Shown piece after piece: positions 1 to 5,017 of a DNA stretch of 5,017 bases. A program made the position numbers and the translations under genes. The DNA comes from Limnohabitans sp. (lineage in GTDB: Bacteria > Pseudomonadota > Gammaproteobacteria > Burkholderiales > Burkholderiaceae_C), in NCBI GenBank assembly GCA_015657605.1, contig JACDQO010000098.1, positions 1 to 5,017 on the forward strand, written 5' to 3'. Positions within the stretch are counted from its first letter, which is position 1, and each line of letters opens with the position of its first letter. The notes below the pieces were generated by a model. That model was not told the origin of the DNA. It ran no database searches and was given only the letters and a program-made list of their open reading frames with translations.

Positions 1-615
1 AACAGCTTGGTCAGGCCACTCGGCCATGACTTCGACCGCCAAGGCCGCCAAGATCAAACCCATGAGACGGGTCATGACGTTGATGCCGGTTTTGCCCAGA
101 ATGCGGGCAATCGGGGAGGCCAATGAGAAGCACAGGGCCGTGGCCAGCGCGATGACCACGCCGTAGCCCACCAGGGTGGCCAGTTGGGCAAAGTCTTTGG
201 CTTTTTCGGCGTAAATCACCACCGTGGACATGGTGGCTGGGCCCGTCAGCAAAGGAATGGTCAGTGGCACCACCGCGATGCTGGCCCCGACAGCCGCTTT
301 GGCCTCGGCGTCGTGCACCTCATCGGCGTTGGCGCGGGCTTCGGCAGGTTGGGCATTGAGCATCGACAAGGCTGCCGTCAGCAGCAGCATGCCGCCGCCC
401 ACTTGAAAGCTGGCCAGCGAGATGCCAAAGAACGCCAAAATTTGCAAACCCAGCAAGGCGCTCGCGGCGATCACCACGAAGGCGGAAAAGGACGACACCC
501 AAATCGTTCTCTTGCGCTGTGCCGGGCTGAAGCCTTGGGTGTAATGGATGAAAAACGGGACGATGGCCAAGGGGTTGACGATGGCCAGCAGGGTGATGAG
601 CGGTTTGAAGTCCAT
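1..615 (-). CDS. MarC/YhgN-family integral membrane protein, 3' end cut by window edge
   Basis: This is a multi-pass inner-membrane protein of the MarC family (historically misnamed for multiple antibiotic resistance; true function unclear, sometimes called NAAT transporters). The visible 205 residues run in one frame to the edge, and the family is usually about 200-215 aa, so only a few C-terminal residues are missing. Family-like segments seen: NPLAIVPFF (residues 14-22), QVGGGMLLLTAALSML (71-86), VVPLTIPLLTGP (115-126) and GINVMTRLMGLILAALAVE (177-195). Hydrophobic stretches at roughly 5-23, 40-62, 64-84, 110-133, 145-168 and 181-199 fit six membrane helices. A charged hydrophilic loop at 88-108 separates the two halves. 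The ATG at 615 is forced: an in-frame TAG lies two codons upstream. The ribosome site is weak (GGGG about 11 nt upstream). It lies 72 nt downstream of the MaoC-like gene on the same strand and could be co-transcribed with it. The family call is firm; substrate is unknown. Confidence 0.9.
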   Translation of the reverse strand, partial: MDFKPLITLLAIVNPLAIVPFFIHYTQGFSPAQRKRTIWVSSFSAFVVIAASALLGLQILAFFGISLASFQVGGGMLLLTAALSMLNAQPAEARANADEVHDAEAKAAVGASIAVVPLTIPLLTGPATMSTVVIYAEKAKDFAQLATLVGYGVVIALATALCFSLASPIARILGKTGINVMTRLMGLILAALAVEVMAEWPDQAV

Positions 616-687
616 GGGCTATTTTGCCCCGCTTACTCCGCTTTATGAGGGCTTTGCACAAGCGTTCCCAGGCTTTTGTATGGCTTT

Positions 688-1161
688 TCAGGCCGCTGGT
701 GTTCGGCGGCGGAACATGCCCCAGCCTTCCATGTGCAGCACTTTGTCGCCGTGCTGATTGAACATTTCCCACAGGTTGCGCGTCATGCCCACATCGGCGC
801 GTTTGCCCATGGGTTTGGTTTCCAGAACGGTGCTTTGCAGGCGCAGGGTGTCGCCCGGAAACACGGGTTTCATCCATTTGATGTTCTCCAGACCCGGCGA
901 GCCCAGGCTGGAGGTTTCGTGCAAAAAGTTGGTCACCATCAGCCGCATGGCCATGGCGCAGGTGTGCCAGCCGCTGGCCGACAAGGCACCAAACACCGAG
1001 GCCTTGGCCGCTGCGTCGTCCAGGTGAAAGGGCTGCGGGTCAAACTGGGTGGCAAAAGCGATGATCTCTTCGCGGGTGGGCGTGATGCTGCCCAGGTCGC
1101 GCACTTGGCCAGTGGCCATGTCTTCCCAGTAGTACTTGATGGTGGTATCGAGGTTAGCCAT
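688..1161 (-). CDS. MaoC-like hot-dog-fold dehydratase/hydratase
   Basis: A 157-aa protein of the MaoC/(R)-specific enoyl-CoA hydratase group, which adds water to 2-enoyl thioesters or related acyl compounds in the cytoplasm. The hydratase signature is visible as FDPQPFHLDDAAA: Asp41 and His46 are five residues apart, as in the catalytic Asp/His pair of (R)-hydratases. FGALSASGWHT (57-67) follows, then WMKPVFPGDTL (96-106), typical of the second half of the fold. Length matches single-domain family members. The start is ATG at 1161, with GGAGG ending 6 nt upstream; a TTG one codon earlier is worse placed. This ATG overlaps the TGA of the SDR gene by one base (TGATG), so translation is probably coupled. 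Pairing with an SDR suggests hydration/reduction steps on an acyl substrate, but the substrate cannot be read from the sequence. Proteins of this type are often annotated simply as 'MaoC family dehydratase'. Confidence 0.88.
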   Translation of the reverse strand: MANLDTTIKYYWEDMATGQVRDLGSITPTREEIIAFATQFDPQPFHLDDAAAKASVFGALSASGWHTCAMAMRLMVTNFLHETSSLGSPGLENIKWMKPVFPGDTLRLQSTVLETKPMGKRADVGMTRNLWEMFNQHGDKVLHMEGWGMFRRRTPAA

Positions 1162-1907
1162 CAACGGCCTCCGGAGACGTCGAGCAAACTCATGGTGGTG
1201 TAGCTGGCCGCGTCCGACAAGAGCCAGACAATGCTTTGCGCTACCTCGTCGGCGGTGCCGCCGCGCTGCATGGGCACCAGGTGCTGCAAATCTTTCACGC
1301 GGTTGGGCAGGCCGCCAGAGGCGTGGATTTCGGTTTCGATCAGCCCCGGACGCACGGCATTCACTCGCACACCTTCTGCTGCCACCTCTTTGGCCAAGCC
1401 TAAGGTGAAGGCGTCAATCGCCCCTTTGGCCGAGGCGTAGTCCACATATTGGCCGGGCGATCCCAGACGGGAGGCCGCACTCGAGACGTTGACGATGCTG
1501 CCGCCTTCACCGCCGTAGCGGGTGCTCATGCGCCGCACGGCTTCGCGGGCGCAAATCAGACTGCCCATCACGTTGATGTCGAACATGCGTTTCAAGCGCG
1601 CGACACTCATGTCGGCCACGCGGGCATAGACGTCGACCACGCCTGCGTTGTTGACCAGGCCTGACAAGCGGCCCAGCTTGGCGTCGATGTGTTCGTACAT
1701 GCGCAGCACTTGCGCTTCGTCAGCCACATCGGCCTGCACCGCGATCGCGTTGCCGCCAGCACTGCGGATCTGGCGCACCACCTCATCGGCAGCGAGCGAG
1801 TTGGCGGTGTAGTTCACGGCCACCGTCCAGCCCTGTTGGGCTGCCAAAAGGGCTGTGGCTGCTCCGATTCCCCGACTGCCGCCCGTCACCAACAAGACCT
1901 TGTTCAT
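1161..1907 (-). CDS. SDR-family NAD(P)-dependent oxidoreductase
   Basis: A 248-aa classical short-chain dehydrogenase/reductase, soluble, with a Rossmann fold. Visible motifs: cofactor loop TGGSRGIG (8-15), Asp60-Val61 of the adenine-binding region, NNAG (86-89), Asn112 in FDINVMG, Ser143 in NVSS, and the catalytic YxxxK as Tyr157/Lys161 (YASAK), followed by the RPG motif (186-188). The full Asn-Ser-Tyr-Lys tetrad is therefore present. Arg12 in the glycine loop and the lack of an acidic residue after the second strand (VAVNYTAN) hint at NADP(H), which is inference. It resembles FabG-like and glucose-1-dehydrogenase-like SDRs, and the substrate cannot be named. The start is ATG at 1907 because AGGAG lies 7 nt upstream and the glycine motif then sits at the usual place; a 29-codon in-frame extension upstream, across the intergenic region, does not look like SDR sequence. 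It is the first gene of a minus-strand unit and is divergent from the isomerase gene. Confidence 0.9.
   Translation of the reverse strand: MNKVLLVTGGSRGIGAATALLAAQQGWTVAVNYTANSLAADEVVRQIRSAGGNAIAVQADVADEAQVLRMYEHIDAKLGRLSGLVNNAGVVDVYARVADMSVARLKRMFDINVMGSLICAREAVRRMSTRYGGEGGSIVNVSSAASRLGSPGQYVDYASAKGAIDAFTLGLAKEVAAEGVRVNAVRPGLIETEIHASGGLPNRVKDLQHLVPMQRGGTADEVAQSIVWLLSDAASYTTMSLLDVSGGR
1168..1172 (-). promoter_or_regulatory. Ribosome binding site of the MaoC-like gene, inside the SDR gene
   Basis: GGAGG on the minus strand, 6 nt before the ATG at 1161. It is encoded within the last codons of the SDR gene (Ser-Gly-Gly-Arg) and decides the ATG over the neighbouring TTG at 1164. It fits translation of the hydratase directly after the SDR. 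Confidence 0.7.
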
Positions 1908-1930
1908 CGCCTGTCTCCTGCAAAAATGGT

Positions 1931-1959
1931 TTGTTGCGGTTACAACCGCCAAGTACAGA
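1931..1959 (+). promoter_or_regulatory. Weak candidate promoter for the isomerase-hydrolase unit
   Basis: TTGTTG (1931-1936) and TACAGA (1954-1959) are separated by 17 nt upstream of the isomerase gene. Both hexamers match the sigma-70 consensus at only three of six positions. Some promoter must lie close by if this unit is transcribed separately, but this exact placement is uncertain. Confidence 0.2.
1936..1949. promoter_or_regulatory. 14-bp inverted repeat, candidate operator in the divergent promoter region
   Basis: GCGGTT-AC-AACCGC: two perfect 6-bp arms with a 2-bp centre, lying in the 76-nt gap between the divergent SDR and isomerase genes. It overlaps the best -10-like hexamer for the minus-strand genes and lies between the -35-like and -10-like hexamers suggested for the plus strand. 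A dimeric repressor bound here could control both directions. No regulator gene is present in the window, so this is inference from symmetry and position; short palindromes also occur by chance. Confidence 0.4.
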
Positions 1960-1967
1960 TTACACAA
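1939..1967 (-). promoter_or_regulatory. Candidate sigma-70 promoter for the SDR-MaoC unit
   Basis: On the minus strand TTGTGT (1967-1962) is followed after 17 nt by TGTAAC (1944-1939), matching the -35 and -10 consensus at 3/6 and 4/6 positions. Transcription would begin near 1932, giving a leader of about 25 nt before the SDR start. The match is weak and the assignment rests mainly on position. Confidence 0.3.
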
Positions 1968-1983
1968 CGCACAAGGAAACATC

Positions 1984-2586
1984 ATGGGTCGCACAGTGGA
2001 CTATTACCTCGCCCCGCAAAGCCCCTGGGCTTATTTGGGCCACCAGCGCTTGGCCGACATCGTGCAGCGCACCGGAGCCACAGTGCGCGTGAGGCCCATC
2101 GATTTGGGGGGCAAGGTGTTTCCGATCTCGGGTGGTTTGCCCTTGGGCCAGCGTGCGCCACAGCGCCAGGCCTACCGTTTGGTGGAGCTGCAGCGGTTTA
2201 GTCAGCATCTGAATGTGCCTTTGAACCTCAAGCCCAAGTACTTCCCAGTCGGGGGTGACGATTCGGCCCGCCTCATCATTGCGGCCGACTTGGCTCAAGG
2301 TCCGCTGGCGGCCATGAAAATTGCGGGTGCGATTTTGACCGCCTGTTGGGCCCAAGAGCGCAACATGGCCGACGACAAAGTGCTGGCCGAATTGCTGCAA
2401 GAGCAGGATTTACCCGCCAGCTTGATGGACCAGTCGCAAAGCCAAGCGGTGCAAGAGCGCTATGAAAGCTACACCCAGGCGGCCATCGATGCGGGCGTTT
2501 TTGGCGCGCCCAGCTATGTGGTCGAGGGGGAGATTTTTTGGGGCCAGGACCGACTCGAATTTGTCGAGCGCGCATTGGCCCGTTGA
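1984..2586 (+). CDS. 2-hydroxychromene-2-carboxylate isomerase-like protein (DsbA/kappa-GST family)
   Basis: A 200-aa soluble thioredoxin-fold protein of the NahD/kappa-class GST type. Characterised members use glutathione to isomerise 2-hydroxychromene-2-carboxylate in naphthalene degradation; many relatives have other or unknown substrates. Seen in the sequence: the N-terminal strand and active-site turn VDYYLAPQSPWAYLG (5-19), with Ser13 at the position of the family's catalytic serine; Ala175-Pro176 in GVFGAPS, fitting the cis-proline loop of thioredoxin folds; and the C-terminal signature FWGQDRLEF (185-193). There is no CxxC, so it is not a disulfide oxidoreductase. Length matches the family. 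The start is ATG at 1984 with AAGGA 6 nt upstream; an in-frame extension back to 1855 runs through the intergenic region and into the divergent gene and is rejected. It leads a two-gene unit with the dienelactone hydrolase 27 nt downstream. The family is clear, the exact reaction is not. Confidence 0.88.
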   Translation: MGRTVDYYLAPQSPWAYLGHQRLADIVQRTGATVRVRPIDLGGKVFPISGGLPLGQRAPQRQAYRLVELQRFSQHLNVPLNLKPKYFPVGGDDSARLIIAADLAQGPLAAMKIAGAILTACWAQERNMADDKVLAELLQEQDLPASLMDQSQSQAVQERYESYTQAAIDAGVFGAPSYVVEGEIFWGQDRLEFVERALAR

Positions 2587-2602
2587 AGAGTTTTGACCAA
2601 CC

Positions 2603-2607
2603 AGGAG
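2603..2607 (+). promoter_or_regulatory. Ribosome binding site choosing the dienelactone hydrolase start
   Basis: AGGAG with a 6-nt spacer before the ATG at 2614. Other in-frame starts (TTG 2593, ATG 2608, ATG 2623) lack a correctly spaced site: 2593 lies upstream of it, 2608 abuts it, and 2623 is 15 nt away. Confidence 0.65.
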
Positions 2608-2613
2608 ATGTGC

Positions 2614-3303
2614 ATGGGAAAGATGATTGAACTCCAAGCCGCAGATGGCACCGTGGTGCCTGCTTACGAGGCCCGACCTGTCGGTGCGCCCAAGGGGGCA
2701 GTGGTGGTGATTCAAGAGATTTTTGGGGTGAACAGCCACATCCGCGCCGTGGCCGACGGCTATGCCGCCGAGGGTTATCTGGCCGTGGCCCCAGCAGCCT
2801 TTCACCGCGTCAAGCCCGGGGTGGAGTTGGGCTACACCGATGCCGACATGGGCGAAGGCTTTGGCTACAAAACCGCGGCGGAGGCTTTGCCCGCGCCGGG
2901 TGTGATGCAAGACATTCAGGCGGCAATCGACCATGCGGCCCAAGTGTCTGGTGGCAAGGTGGGCATCGTGGGTTATTGCTGGGGCGGTTTGCTGACCTGG
3001 CGTGCGGCCTGCACTTTGTCGGGCTTGAGTGCCGCAGTGCCTTATTACGGTGGGGGTGTGACCACCGAGGCCGAAACAGCCCGCCAACCCCACGTGCCGG
3101 TGCTGGCGCATTTCGCCGAAGAGGACAGCTGGATACCGATGGACACGGTGGCGTCTTTCCAAAAGGCCCATCCGGAGGTGACGGTTCACACCTATGCCGC
3201 GCACCACGGTTTCAACTGTGACCAGCGCGGCTCTTGGCATGCACCTTCGGCCCAGCTGGCGCGCCAGCGTTCCTTGGCTTTTTTCAAAGAACATCTGGCT
3301 TGA
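2614..3303 (+). CDS. Dienelactone hydrolase family protein
   Basis: A 229-aa alpha/beta hydrolase of the dienelactone hydrolase family. The classical enzyme (carboxymethylenebutenolidase, ClcD type) opens dienelactone to maleylacetate in chlorocatechol breakdown; many family members act on other esters or lactones. The catalytic set is visible: nucleophile Cys122 in GYCWGG (120-125), Asp171 in AEEDSWIP, His198 in HHGF, and Glu35 in IQEIFG, the residue that in DLH interacts with the nucleophilic cysteine. The spacing is close to the characterised Cys123/Asp171/His202/Glu36 arrangement. Strand and loop segments VVVIQEIFGVN (30-40) and LAVAP (56-60) are typical. There is no signal peptide, so it should be cytoplasmic. 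ATG 2614 is chosen on its ribosome site. It follows the isomerase by 27 nt without a visible terminator, so the two are probably co-transcribed. The fold and active site are confident; true dienelactone activity is unproven. Confidence 0.9.
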   Translation: MGKMIELQAADGTVVPAYEARPVGAPKGAVVVIQEIFGVNSHIRAVADGYAAEGYLAVAPAAFHRVKPGVELGYTDADMGEGFGYKTAAEALPAPGVMQDIQAAIDHAAQVSGGKVGIVGYCWGGLLTWRAACTLSGLSAAVPYYGGGVTTEAETARQPHVPVLAHFAEEDSWIPMDTVASFQKAHPEVTVHTYAAHHGFNCDQRGSWHAPSAQLARQRSLAFFKEHLA

Positions 3304-3347
3304 ACTGCCTGGCCCATGGGGCGCTCGTCCAAGGGGCTTGATGGCGA

Positions 3348-5017
<1,670 letters not shown>

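Noticed and set aside
184..648. Plus-strand open frame opposite the MarC gene
   Set aside because: The minus strand encodes a continuous six-helix MarC-family protein. The plus frame is a Gly/His/Gln/Arg-rich shadow.
616..687. Promoter or terminator between the MaoC-like and MarC genes
   Set aside because: Hexamer matches are poor (for example TTGTGC with GAGTAA), and the only hairpin-like pair (AAGC/GCTT) has 4-bp arms. Nothing can be supported here, so MarC being in the operon stays open.
320..877. Minus-strand open frame bridging MarC and the MaoC-like gene
   Set aside because: It runs out of frame across two recognised genes and their gap, with no domain signature.
3304..3347. Possible bidirectional terminator between the convergent hydrolase and CorA genes
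   Set aside because: Only a short CCCATGGG palindrome is present, with no loop and no following T-run on either strand. It does not meet the form of an intrinsic terminator.

Overview
The window looks like a stretch of chromosome from a GC-rich betaproteobacterium, most likely a Comamonadaceae member (Limnohabitans/Rhodoferax/Acidovorax-like). This placement is inferred from the style of the protein sequences, especially the isomerase starting with a YYLAPQSPW motif and the HemB, and was not tested by a search. Coding density is high, with seven protein genes and no tRNA, rRNA, CRISPR array, insertion sequence or phage gene seen.

Layout: (1) Minus strand, 1-1907: an SDR oxidoreductase (1907-1161), a MaoC-like hydratase (1161-688) and, 72 nt further on, a MarC-family membrane protein (615 to beyond the left edge). 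The first two are joined by a TGATG stop/start overlap and so form a transcription unit; MarC may belong to it. (2) A 76-nt divergent intergenic region (1908-1983) carries a 14-bp inverted repeat and weak promoter-like hexamers. (3) Plus strand, 1984-3303: a 2-hydroxychromene-2-carboxylate isomerase-like (DsbA/kappa-GST fold) protein and a dienelactone hydrolase-family protein, 27 nt apart and probably co-transcribed. (4) Minus strand, 3348-5017: the C-terminal half of hemB (delta-aminolevulinic acid dehydratase, cut by the right edge) followed by a CorA-family transporter whose probable TTG start overlaps the hemB stop. These genes converge on the dienelactone hydrolase gene with only 44 nt between.

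The divergent centre (SDR + MaoC hydratase facing isomerase + dienelactone hydrolase) groups four small enzymes of kinds used in breaking down aromatic, lactone or acyl compounds. No ring-cleaving oxygenase, CoA ligase or regulator lies in the window, so a shared pathway is only a hypothesis.

The most notable anomaly is a one-base deletion in hemB near 4816. It splits an otherwise well-conserved protein into two frames and would remove one of the two active-site lysines. Because hemB is normally needed for haem synthesis, a sequence or assembly error is the likeliest cause. I found no convincing sign of an undescribed system; the genes belong to known families.
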